A program made the translations under genes and the position numbers. Shown here one piece after another: positions 13,089 to 20,070 of a stretch of 20,271 bases of DNA. Within the stretch, counting starts at the first letter, position 1. Each line of letters begins with the position of its first letter. The DNA comes from Defluviitaleaceae bacterium (GTDB lineage: Bacteria; Bacillota; Clostridia; Lachnospirales; WQUN01), in the NCBI GenBank assembly GCA_009782245.1, contig WRKK01000349.1:1-20271 (forward strand). The letters are read 5' to 3'. Under the pieces are notes generated by a model that was not told the DNA's origin, made no database searches, and saw only the letters and a program-made list of their open reading frames with translations.

Positions 13089-14165
13089 TTATCTTCTTCT
13101 GAACAAGTTCCTTACCCACCTGACGGGAGCAGTAACGGTATTCACAACGGCTTGCCCAACGTCTTTTACCACATTAGTTGCGGTATTCCACGCATCATTT
13201 ACCACATTGGTTGTAGTATTCCACCAATCAGCAACGGTATCTCCTACAACTTGTGCGGCACCACCAATCCAATTTCCAATATTTTGTGCAGTATTGTCGA
13301 ACCAGTTTGTAACGGTATTCCATGCACCTTGCACGGCGTTGCCTACGTTGCCTAAAAAATTACTTACGTTGCTACTTATCCAGTTGTGAAGGTCTTTGCC
13401 CCATTGAGTTTGAGAAAATACAAATGAACCTATGCCAACCACAAGACCCGCAATAGCACCCACTACATTTCCTAAACCAGGTTTAACCGAACCTTTAACT
13501 GCACCTTTTGCAACAAATTTTGCTATAAATGAAATCCCTTTCCATGCGGCAGAAGTGCTAACGCTTGCTGTAACGTTGCCGATTGCATCTGTAATGCTTA
13601 AATCGCCAGTTATCATACCTGCAATAGAAGAAATTATACTAGTACCTGCTGAAACGCCTATCCCAAGCCAACCTGGCAAATTTTTCAAATTTGGCAAAGC
13701 ATTGGATAGCAGAGCAAATACATTGTATGATTGCAAAAGTAAATCAACAATGGCATAAGCATCTTTTGTACTTTTTGCTAGGTTAGATATAAAATCCATC
13801 AACTTTGCTATTGCACCAGGATTATTGCCTACTGCGTCGCTTATTAGCAACTCCATTTTATCCAATTCCTCGGGCGTTACCCCTGATAAAACCCTAAAAG
13901 AATTTTCGTCCGCCTCGTTGGCGATTCTGATAACATCGGATAAAAATACTCTTAGTGTGAATGTATCGGTAGAAAGGGTGCTTACAAGGTTTGCCCGTTG
14001 GTTAATTCTTTGGATAATGTCGGATATGCCAAAGCCGTGTTGGCCGTGCAATCTGCTTGCGGCTTGGTTTATTCTTGTGCGATAACTGCCAATGTTATTG
14101 GCAACCCTGCCAACTTCTATTGCTGCGTTATTTAATTGTGTTGCTCGTAAAACAAATTCACTCAT
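13089..14165 (-). CDS. Putative T7SS effector-like protein, shared leader plus hydrophobic/amphipathic C-terminus
   Basis: 358 residues. Residues 1-95 (MSEFVLRATQLNNA... HGQHGFGISDII ... ENSFRVLSG) are nearly the same as in the next upstream gene, then the proteins diverge. Residues about 105-160 are helical. Residues 166-186 and 225-250 are Gly-rich hydrophobic stretches (GLGNVVGAIAGLVVGIGSF), a Gly-zipper-like pattern that could insert into a membrane. Residues 260-345 are a run of Trp-bearing amphipathic helices (AWNTVTNW, NWIGGAAQVVGDTVADWW, AWNTATNVV), ending in VRWVRNLFRRR. The leader probably replaces a WXG/LXG-type targeting helix; the rest may act on membranes. No catalytic motif is visible, and no immunity gene is identified unless a small neighbouring membrane protein serves as one. 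Start preceded by AGGGGG. Confidence 0.65.
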   Translation of the reverse strand: MSEFVLRATQLNNAAIEVGRVANNIGSYRTRINQAASRLHGQHGFGISDIIQRINQRANLVSTLSTDTFTLRVFLSDVIRIANEADENSFRVLSGVTPEELDKMELLISDAVGNNPGAIAKLMDFISNLAKSTKDAYAIVDLLLQSYNVFALLSNALPNLKNLPGWLGIGVSAGTSIISSIAGMITGDLSITDAIGNVTASVSTSAAWKGISFIAKFVAKGAVKGSVKPGLGNVVGAIAGLVVGIGSFVFSQTQWGKDLHNWISSNVSNFLGNVGNAVQGAWNTVTNWFDNTAQNIGNWIGGAAQVVGDTVADWWNTTTNVVNDAWNTATNVVKDVGQAVVNTVTAPVRWVRNLFRRR

Positions 14166-14198
14166 TTTTTTCCCCCTTTTTGGTTTGTTTTGTTGTGG

Positions 14199-15329
14199 TT
14201 ACCAGAATCTAAGCCAATTAACAACGGTGTTTACCCCATTAGTAATACCCTGTCCAATGTCATTAAGTACAGTTCCTGCGTCAACAATAACATCTATAGT
14301 CCCAGCACCGATATTATATAAGTCAGAAACAATATTCCCGTTGCCCGTAACGACATTTCCCAAGCCAGAAAGAGCATTCCCCATACTATCAAGTAGGTTT
14401 CCTGTGCTATTACCTAAATTCCCCAAATTATTAAGGAAATTTCCTGCACCAGGTGCACCCACTTCAGTAGCAATATTTCCTACGCCAGTAGATAAATTTC
14501 CCAATTCATTAACTACTGTGCCACCAACTCCGAAAAAGCCGCCAACAATATTTCCTATTGGTCTAACAACGTCAGCAATAAGGTTACCCCAAGAAGTGCT
14601 AGTAGCCGCAACAGTTCCCGTGGTAGCAACGGCACTTCCTACGCTAGTAACGGCACTTTCTGCGGTACTAGGGGCAAACACATTTGCAAGGTTAATTCGA
14701 TGCTTCGCATCTCTGAAAACAAGGTCTCCTATTGGACGAACAATAATGTCTCTTATTGGTGGCATTACAGGAGGTCTCAACCAAAGCCACCATGGTGGTA
14801 TAATAGGAGGTCGAGGAGGAGAGATCCAATAAAGCCTATGCCACCGCCCATTATGCCATAGAAACTCTGGCGGTAACCCCCATTTTCGCCGCTCTAACCA
14901 ACGCAACCGCCCACCAGGGGGAGGAGGTACAAACCACATCCACCGAGGCATAATAAATACCCACCATGGAAGACTTACTGGAGGACGTGGAGGAACTATT
15001 GGAACAGGAATACCTATTCCTGGCATATCTACCTCTGGTATTGCCCCCGATAAAATTCTAAAAGAATTTTCGTCCGCATCGTTGGCAATTCTAATAACAT
15101 TTGCCAAAAATGCCCTTAATGCAAACGTATCATTAACACGGTGTTGGGCAATGGTTGATTGTTGGTTAATTCTCCAGATAATATCGGATATACCGAAACC
15201 ATGTTGTCCGTGTAATCTGGCGGCGGCTTGGCGTATTCTTATAGGATAGGTGCTAAGGTTGCTGGCTGCTCTGCCAATGTTTATGGTTGCGTTATTTAAT
15301 TGTGTTGATCGTAAAACAAATTCGCTCAT
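14199..15329 (-). CDS. Putative T7SS effector-like protein, shared leader plus Trp/Pro-rich and Gly-Asn-repeat regions
   Basis: 376 residues from ATG 15329, chosen because AGGGGG precedes it and because the protein then aligns from residue 1 with the gene at 13089-14165; a longer frame back to 15401 has no ribosome site. Residues 1-95 are the shared leader. Residues 104-205 are extremely rich in Pro and Trp (PWWVFIMPRWMWF, PPWWLWLRPP), with about twelve Trp between 122 and 183. Residues 255-360 are a Gly-Asn periodic region (LGNLGNSTGNLLDSMGNALS) with GN every 5-9 residues, reminiscent of but not clearly homologous to mycobacterial PPE-MPTR repeats. It ends NWLRFW. No enzyme motif seen. Probably exported and surface- or membrane-associated. 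Confidence 0.65.
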   Translation of the reverse strand: MSEFVLRSTQLNNATINIGRAASNLSTYPIRIRQAAARLHGQHGFGISDIIWRINQQSTIAQHRVNDTFALRAFLANVIRIANDADENSFRILSGAIPEVDMPGIGIPVPIVPPRPPVSLPWWVFIMPRWMWFVPPPPGGRLRWLERRKWGLPPEFLWHNGRWHRLYWISPPRPPIIPPWWLWLRPPVMPPIRDIIVRPIGDLVFRDAKHRINLANVFAPSTAESAVTSVGSAVATTGTVAATSTSWGNLIADVVRPIGNIVGGFFGVGGTVVNELGNLSTGVGNIATEVGAPGAGNFLNNLGNLGNSTGNLLDSMGNALSGLGNVVTGNGNIVSDLYNIGAGTIDVIVDAGTVLNDIGQGITNGVNTVVNWLRFW

Positions 15330-15363
15330 TTTTTTCCCCCTTTTTGTTGATTGTAGTTGATAA

Positions 15364-15453
15364 TCATTTTTTGCGGATAGGCATATTAGCAACGTTGCCA
15401 ACGTTTATTACTACATTGTCTAAGTCTGTTGCTCGTAAAACAAATTCGCTCAT
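15364..15453 (-). pseudogene. Truncated third copy of the shared leader, 29 codons
   Basis: AGGGGG and ATG at 15453 are followed by MSEFVLRATDLDNVVINVGN and VANMPIRKK, then stop at 15364. The first ~23 residues align with the leader of the two downstream effector-like genes (MSEFVLRATQLNNAAIEVGRVAN), and the ribosome-site region is almost identical. The rest of the ~95-residue module and any C-terminal region are gone. It is either a degraded gene or a short translated leader left by recombination. It ends 34 bases before the next start. Confidence 0.75.
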
Positions 15454-15506
15454 TTTTTCCCCCTGATTATCGTACTATATTTTTTGCGGATTTTCAACAG
15501 CATTTT

Positions 15507-17012
15507 TTAGCGGCGTTCAAGTCTGAAAGAATAGCTTAAATCGCCCACTTTTAGTACATCGCTGTCTCGTAGTAATTGCGGCTGGTGTAGCGGCGTGTCG
15601 TTGACGTACGTTTTGTTGGAAGAGCCCATGTCCTCTATCCAAATTTCGCCGTCTATCAGCGAAAGCATACAATGCCGCCTAGATATTTTGGTGCTGTAGT
15701 TTATTGCTATGCCTGGGTTTGTTGCTGGCTCACGGCCAATTTCTACACGGCCTGTTATTTGCGTTTCAAATTTTTTGTGCGGCTGTGCCAAATCGGTTAG
15801 CGAGATATAAAAGCCTTGTGCGGCAAAATGATTACCGCCAATCAAGATTTCTGTTGGGTTTGCATCGCTAATAATTTCGGTAAAAGTTTGCGGTTGCGGG
15901 TTATGGGCAACTTGCGGCTGGCTACTTGTAGCTTTTTTGTTTTTATAGATAATGAACGCTGTCGCCGCAGTACCGCCCAGAATAATAACAACAACCCCGC
16001 CAATTATAGCAATTTGCAACAAGGGCAAATCCGCAGGTTGAGGTTCGCCAACCACAACGGGCATAATCGGCGGAGCGGTTTGTACTGGCTCGCTGGGCGG
16101 CTCGGCGGGTGGTACGCCCTCTATCAGCGGCATACTTAAATTTTGCACTAGCAAGCTAACGCCCTGTTGGGTAAGCAATTCTAGCGGACGTATTGCACCG
16201 TCCATAAGATTTTCTGGCAAAACCACGTTTATTTGCGATAATGCAAAATAGTAATTTCTAAATTGGTTGGTTATGTTGGGTACATCGGTAGTTTGCACTA
16301 AATCCAGGCTAAGTGCGTTGCTAATACGGGATATAGAATGCAAGCCATCGACAAGATGCGCGTTGCTTACGGCGGCATCTGGCGGGTGCAGCAGCCCTAT
16401 TGTATGCACGGGTATTCCTGCATTATTTATGTTAAACAATAATTCTTCACGGGCTATACCGTCAATAAAGCCACGACCGCCGTCGGTTATAATAACCGCT
16501 TGCGTAAAAGCTAGTTCGTTTGGGCGAATGCTGGCAAGTGTTGCTATTGTGCTATCTAGTGCGGCATTAACGCCGCTGGCAGATTCTGACCAAGTTAAGC
16601 CTGCTATTGCCTGTGCAAGGTCGAACCTATCGTGTGTAAAGCCGATAAGTTGGCTGTAATTTTCGGCTACTAAAAATATTGCAAACTGTTCTTGTTCCAT
16701 TTTGTATTCTACAAGGTTATTTAGTGCGGCTAGTGCGTTTTCGTGAAAAGTGGGATTTATCGAGGTATCTAGCAAAAATATTGTATAGCGGCCTGCACCC
16801 GTTTCTTCAAAAGGTAAAACCTCTACATAAGTGTCTATACCAGAAATACGTGCTTGAATGTTATCGCCAAGTTGTTCGGCAACTAACAATGTTGCAGATT
16901 CTTCCTGCACAACAGTTCTAACGGCGGATAGGGCGTGTACATTTAGGGTTGTTAAAAAAATTGCAAAAATTGGTGCAACAGCAACAAAAATACCGACAAA
17001 TATTTTTTTCAA
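15507..17012 (-). CDS. Exported VWA-like domain, membrane helix and cytoplasmic FHA domain
   Basis: 501 residues; TTG start after AAGGAG. A signal peptide (1-29) leads to an extracytoplasmic von Willebrand A-like domain (about 75-255). The strand carrying the metal site reads FLLDTSIN (Asp82, Ser84, Asn86), so the last Ser of the usual DxSxS is Asn; the ITDGG motif (175-179) is present. A Pro-rich stretch (298-328) precedes one membrane helix (331-356), then the inside portion carries an FHA domain (421-497) with GR (426-427), SRRH (444-447) and a loop SSNKTYV (464-470). It spans the membrane with a ligand-binding head outside and a phosphothreonine reader inside, a layout suited to coupling envelope events with the kinase encoded downstream. 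Confidence 0.88.
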   Translation of the reverse strand: MKKIFVGIFVAVAPIFAIFLTTLNVHALSAVRTVVQEESATLLVAEQLGDNIQARISGIDTYVEVLPFEETGAGRYTIFLLDTSINPTFHENALAALNNLVEYKMEQEQFAIFLVAENYSQLIGFTHDRFDLAQAIAGLTWSESASGVNAALDSTIATLASIRPNELAFTQAVIITDGGRGFIDGIAREELLFNINNAGIPVHTIGLLHPPDAAVSNAHLVDGLHSISRISNALSLDLVQTTDVPNITNQFRNYYFALSQINVVLPENLMDGAIRPLELLTQQGVSLLVQNLSMPLIEGVPPAEPPSEPVQTAPPIMPVVVGEPQPADLPLLQIAIIGGVVVIILGGTAATAFIIYKNKKATSSQPQVAHNPQPQTFTEIISDANPTEILIGGNHFAAQGFYISLTDLAQPHKKFETQITGRVEIGREPATNPGIAINYSTKISRRHCMLSLIDGEIWIEDMGSSNKTYVNDTPLHQPQLLRDSDVLKVGDLSYSFRLERR

Positions 17013-17029
17013 GATAATTCTCCTTTTGG

Positions 17030-17635
17030 TTAAACCGATAATTTTTTTGCATGATATGCTAGTGCTAGTGCTATCAGCCAGTTTTCGCTAGGCAATCGGT
17101 TGCTGGTTGCCAGTAAAACGGGTGCTGGCGTATAGTTGCTAGTTATGCGGGCTGTTTTTATTTTAGTTTCGCTTAAAGTTTCGTTTTTTTTTTCGTTGTT
17201 TGGTTCGTCGTCTTCTGATTCGCTTTCTGATTCGCTTTCAGGTTCGTTTTTTGGTTCGCTTTTTGGTTCATTTTGTAGAAAATTGTATTGCACGGGTTTG
17301 GGCTGTGCCGCTTGCTTTTGCGGGGCAAAAGCAAACGGCATTACCACTGGCAAGTTATCGACAAGTCTAGCTACGGCACGTTCGGTATCTTGGTATGTTT
17401 CGGACACTTCACGGCATTGGTTGCCAAAGTTGCGAATATCTTCCAAAATTGAATTAAGCTGCTTAATTTGTGTATCCAAAATTTCTATAAACCTAACATC
17501 AATAACTTGCGATGCTAGTTGGTTTCTTAGTCGTTTAAGTGTGTCGATATTGTGCAGACAACTGCTACTAATGGCAAAATACTTCGCGCTCGTTTCGTAT
17601 AATGCGGAGGTATTAACGTTGAAACCGCCGTCCAT
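17030..17635 (-). CDS. WXG100-like helical protein with acidic Ser/Glu-rich extension
   Basis: 201 residues from ATG 17635. A TTG at 17668, overlapping the previous stop (TTGA), would add 11 residues; neither has a clear ribosome site. ATG is preferred because it places the Tyr-x-x-x-Glu motif (YQDTE, 81-85) at the same distance from the start as in the neighbouring WXG100 proteins. Residues 8-92 look like the two-helix hairpin of that superfamily, but the turn reads ASQVIDVRF with no Trp. Residues about 120-160 are acidic and repetitive (PESESESESEDDEP), followed by a hydrophobic C-terminus (NWLIALALAYHAKK). Possibly a partner or chaperone for the WXG100 proteins. Confidence 0.6.
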   Translation of the reverse strand: MDGGFNVNTSALYETSAKYFAISSSCLHNIDTLKRLRNQLASQVIDVRFIEILDTQIKQLNSILEDIRNFGNQCREVSETYQDTERAVARLVDNLPVVMPFAFAPQKQAAQPKPVQYNFLQNEPKSEPKNEPESESESESEDDEPNNEKKNETLSETKIKTARITSNYTPAPVLLATSNRLPSENWLIALALAYHAKKLSV

Positions 17636-17664
17636 AGTTCTGTTAGCTTTCAAGTCAGCACGTA

Positions 17665-17979
17665 TCAATTAAAGACGTTAGCTTGGTTTAGCGCGGAAAC
17701 TTTCTGTTGTTGTGCACGTTCTACGTTATCGTATTCTTGGGCGGCGTTTTCTAGGTTGGTTATGTGTTGCATTAAAGTTGTAAGCGCGCCCTCGCTGCTG
17801 CGGCGAATTTCTCTGTAGCGGGAGTTAAAATCTCTACCAGAATTAGCGTCCCATTGTTCCTGCGGCAGTTGGTCTACTACCGATTGCATTTCTGTCATAA
17901 TACTACGCATTCTCTCGTTTTGGTTGCGTATTCTGCTGGCGCTACTGCGCACCTGATCTGGGGTTACTCTTAAAGTCAT
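17665..17979 (-). CDS. WXG100 protein with C-terminal ANVFN tail (1)
   Basis: 104 residues. The two-helix plan of ESX/WXG100 proteins is clear: helix 1 (5-40), turn with Trp43 (QEQWDANSG, so the Gly is displaced compared with WxG), helix 2 (52-95). The secretion-type motif YDNVE (Tyr83, Glu87) is present. The last 22 residues (YDNVERAQQQKVSAL, then ANVFN) match those of the protein at 18940-19257 almost exactly. WXG100 proteins are small dimeric substrates or structural partners of the type VII secretion system. ATG is preceded by GAAAGG. Its TGA overlaps an alternative TTG start of the next gene. Confidence 0.88.
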   Translation of the reverse strand: MTLRVTPDQVRSSASRIRNQNERMRSIMTEMQSVVDQLPQEQWDANSGRDFNSRYREIRRSSEGALTTLMQHITNLENAAQEYDNVERAQQQKVSALNQANVFN

Positions 17980-18051
17980 ATTAGCACTACCTTTCTATTG
18001 GTTGCTCTTATTAGTTGTTTTTTAGCTGTTTTTTAGTTGTTGTTTGTTGAT

Positions 18052-18087
18052 TTTTGTTACTTTTGTTACTTTTGTTACTTTTGTTGC
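18052..18087. repeat. 9-bp tandem repeat between two WXG100 genes
   Basis: Three perfect copies of TTTTGTTAC (18052-18078) and one with a single change (18079-18087), in the 121-base spacer. Neighbouring sequence also contains a rough 12-base period of TAGTTGTTTTTT type. Non-coding; possible slippage site. Confidence 0.85.
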
Positions 18088-18100
18088 TAATTTACTGGCT

Positions 18101-18403
18101 TTACCGTCTGCGACTTACAATGCCTTTTACGGCTTGTTCGCCTTGGTCGTAGGTTGCGGCGGCGGTGTTTATTGCGGCGATGTACTCTTGCATAAATTGT
18201 TGCAGTTGGTCAAAGCGGGGTTTATCTTCTTGGTAAACGTTAAAGAAAGAATCGTTACCTAAGCCGTCCCACATACTGTTCATTTCGGTAACAAATTGGG
18301 TAATTTGGTTTACCGCTACCCGCCATTGATCGGCTTGCCCGTTTAGTCTGTCGGCTGCCGCGCGCATTGTTTGCGGGGTTACTCTAATTGTTCCTGTTGC
18401 CAT
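18101..18403 (-). CDS. Canonical WXG100 protein
   Basis: 100 residues, the expected family length. Helix 1 (8-40), turn MWDGLGND with a true Trp45-x-Gly47, helix 2 (50-88), and the YDQGE motif (Tyr85, Glu89) that serves as the T7SS export signal in related proteins. Ends in basic SRRR. ATG follows AGGAGG at good spacing. This is the best match in the cluster to classic EsxA/ESAT-6-like proteins. The 154-base gap upstream is T-rich with an imperfect GCCGCT/AGCGGC inverted repeat and no gene. Confidence 0.92.
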   Translation of the reverse strand: MATGTIRVTPQTMRAAADRLNGQADQWRVAVNQITQFVTEMNSMWDGLGNDSFFNVYQEDKPRFDQLQQFMQEYIAAINTAAATYDQGEQAVKGIVSRRR

Positions 18404-18557
18404 AGTTATTTCCTCCTTGGTGTAAGTTCATGGGTTTACGGGATATTGTGAAAATGTCAACCCTTGCCGCTTGTTAGATTTTATTAGATTTTTAGCGGCT
18501 AAACTTTTTTGTTATTTTATTATTTTTTTAATTTTGGTGGACTTATTCAAGGCTTGT

Positions 18558-18887
18558 TTAAGCCCTATTGCCAACGCTCAACGCTTTTACTCTTCTTTCG
18601 GTTTCTACTATTTGTATTGATATACTGCTTAAAGCGTTTGCTAATCGGACTAATTCATCAACGTTATCTCTTATGCGCCCTTCTGTTCTGGTGATACTAT
18701 CCATAAAAATTTGCGATGATTCGCTTTGCCATGCGGCTTGTGTGTCGTTTCTGGCTCGCCCTAGCTTAGTTCCGTCGTTTTGCATAGCGTTTGCTACGTC
18801 TCTTAACATACGTGCTACTTCGTTTAGTACGGCGGGGTCGGCATCGATAGGTCTGCTAAGGCCTGGTATATTAAATATCGGAGCCAT
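18558..18887 (-). CDS. WXG100-family protein, divergent
   Basis: 109 residues from ATG 18887, chosen because AGGAG lies eight bases ahead; a GTG at 18896 overlaps that ribosome site and is unlikely. The N-terminus carries an extra MAPIFNIPGLSRPIDAD segment before helix 1. The turn is AAWQSES (Trp53-x-Ser55). Helix 2 ends IVETERRVKAL, where the usual Tyr of Tyr-x-x-x-Glu is replaced by a hydrophobic residue while the Glu stays. WXG100 dimers often have one partner lacking the export signal, so this may be the non-signal half of a heterodimer (inference). Confidence 0.85.
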   Translation of the reverse strand: MAPIFNIPGLSRPIDADPAVLNEVARMLRDVANAMQNDGTKLGRARNDTQAAWQSESSQIFMDSITRTEGRIRDNVDELVRLANALSSISIQIVETERRVKALSVGNRA

Positions 18888-18939
18888 TATAATCACTCCT
18901 TTTTTTTATTAAAAACTTCAAAATACTTTAGCCCAAACT

Positions 18940-19257
18940 TTAATTAAAGACGTTTGCGGTGCTAAGCTGGCTTACTTTTTGTTGCTGGGTTCGCTCCGTT
19001 CGATCGTACTCTGCTACGGCGTTATCTAGTGCTACTCTTGTTTGTTCAACGTCATTTAGATACTCTCTTGTCATGTTGCGTAAGATGTCGAAGTTTTCGT
19101 TATCTTTGGTTGCCGCGCGCCCTACCCAACTAAAATGTTTATTGCTATGAATATGGGCAATGGTGCCGTTTATCTGGTTCATACTACGTATTATGGCACC
19201 TACTCTAGCAGATGCGGCTCGCAGTTCGACGCTTTCTACAAAAATTTGTTCCGCCAT
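18940..19257 (-). CDS. WXG100 protein with C-terminal ANVFN tail (2)
   Basis: 105 residues. Helix 1 (8-38), turn FSWVGRA with Trp44-x-Gly46, helix 2 (50-95), YDRTE (Tyr84, Glu88) and a final segment QQQKVSQLSTANVFN. The end is shared with the protein at 17665-17979, while the rest is much less similar, implying selection on the tail. ATG is preceded by GAGGGGGAT. Second gene of the cluster. Confidence 0.9.
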   Translation of the reverse strand: MAEQIFVESVELRAASARVGAIIRSMNQINGTIAHIHSNKHFSWVGRAATKDNENFDILRNMTREYLNDVEQTRVALDNAVAEYDRTERTQQQKVSQLSTANVFN

Positions 19258-19326
19258 TGATTATCCCCCTCTTTGATTTTCTCTCTTTTTCTTTTTTTTG
19301 TTGCGAATTTTTAGCTGGGTGCAAGT

Positions 19327-19629
19327 TTATCGTGGCAAGTGTAATGCTCTACTTTTAATTTGTGCTTCAGCATTTACATATTGAGTAATAACACGATTAA
19401 TTGAGTCGATTCTTCTGTCCAGCTGTCGCAAAATATTATCTAGCACCCGAATATCAGTAGTAAGGCGGTTTTGATATTGCCTACCTGCTGGGCTACGCCA
19501 GTTTGTGCCTATTCTTGTTAGTTGCGATTGCAAATCGTTTCGGCTTGCTTGCAGGTTGCCGCGTTCGTTTCTTAGTGAACCAACGGCGTTTCGTAAAGCA
19601 TCAACGTTCCAGCGCAATAACGGCTGCAT
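19327..19629 (-). CDS. WXG100-family protein, first gene of the cluster
   Basis: 100 residues from ATG 19629 behind a perfect AGGAGGTG; an open frame that continues back to 19725 lacks a ribosome site and consists of promoter sequence. Reads MQPLLRWNVDALRNAVGSLR and onward; turn TNWRSPAG with Trp44-x-Ser46, and YVNAE (Tyr84, Glu88) near the end. Charged Arg/Asp-rich helices. Its first ~23 codons are duplicated in decayed form twice in the upstream repeat region. It follows the promoter at 19655-19684 with a leader of only ~20 bases. Confidence 0.87.
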   Translation of the reverse strand: MQPLLRWNVDALRNAVGSLRNERGNLQASRNDLQSQLTRIGTNWRSPAGRQYQNRLTTDIRVLDNILRQLDRRIDSINRVITQYVNAEAQIKSRALHLPR

Positions 19630-19654
19630 GGTTTTCACCTCCTTTATGTAAACC

Positions 19655-19684
19655 AGTATATCAAAGGGCAATCCCACTGTGTAA
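19655..19684 (-). promoter_or_regulatory. Promoter P1 of the WXG100 cluster
   Basis: Minus strand TTACAC (19684-19679), 18-base spacer, TATACT (19660-19655). The -35 match is weak and the -10 is good, fitting an activator-dependent promoter. The expected start is about 20 bases before the ATG at 19629. Confidence 0.65.
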
Positions 19685-19690
19685 CCCATG

Positions 19691-19720
19691 GGAACGAAAC
19701 GTAACTTTTTTGGAACGAAA
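19691..19720. promoter_or_regulatory. Paired 9-bp direct repeats at 21-bp period, probable activator site (copy 1)
   Basis: GGAACGAAA at 19691-19699 and 19712-19720, 12 bases apart, six bases upstream of the P1 -35 box. The same pair occurs at 19881/19902 and 20071/20092. Two 9-bp half sites spaced by two DNA turns next to a weak -35 box is the arrangement used by LytTR-type and other response regulators; the sequence itself does not match the LytTR consensus well, so the binding protein is unknown. Confidence 0.6.
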
Positions 19721-19844
19721 TGCACACGCCTTATAAACAGCGGCTTTTACGTATTCGATTTTTAGTGAACCAGCAATATTTTGTAAAATGTCAACGTCCT
19801 AGTGCAATAACGGTTGCGTGGTGTTCACTTCCCTTATGTAAACC

Positions 19845-19874
19845 AGTATATCAAAGGGTAATCCCACTGTGTAA
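19845..19874 (-). promoter_or_regulatory. Promoter P2, tandem copy
   Basis: TTACAC and TATACT at the same 18-base spacing as P1, 190 bases upstream. Only one base in the spacer differs from P1. Confidence 0.55.
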
Positions 19875-19880
19875 CCCATG

Positions 19881-19910
19881 GGAACGAAACGTAACTTTTT
19901 TGGAACGAAA
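19881..19910. promoter_or_regulatory. Paired direct repeats, copy 2
   Basis: GGAACGAAA at 19881-19889 and 19902-19910, same spacing and same distance to the P2 -35 box as in copy 1. Confidence 0.55.
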
Positions 19911-20034
19911 TGCACACACCTTATAAATAGCGGCTTTTACGTATTCGGTTTTTAGTGAACCAGCAATATTTTGTAAAATGTCAACGTCCTAGTACAATAA
20001 CGGTTGCGTGGTGTTCACTTCCCTTATGTAAACC

Positions 20035-20064
20035 AGTATATCAAAGGGTAATCCCCCTGTGTAA
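20035..20064 (-). promoter_or_regulatory. Promoter P3, tandem copy
   Basis: TTACAC and TATACT again with an 18-base spacer, a further 190 bases upstream; two spacer bases differ from P1. The core boxes are intact. Confidence 0.5.
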
Positions 20065-20070
20065 CCCTAT

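Noticed and set aside
15330..15401. 24-residue N-terminal extension of the Trp/Pro-rich effector-like protein.
   Set aside because: The sibling protein begins with MSEFVLR and AGGGGG lies directly upstream of that ATG; the extension has neither support.
19630..19725. 32-residue N-terminal extension of the first WXG100 protein.
   Set aside because: It runs through the promoter and AGGAGG site; the WXG100 length and the ribosome site both point to ATG 19629.
19720..19926. Plus-strand open frames in the 190-bp repeat that look like a repeated peptide.
   Set aside because: They arise because the 190-bp promoter repeat happens to be open on that strand; no ribosome site and no family resemblance.
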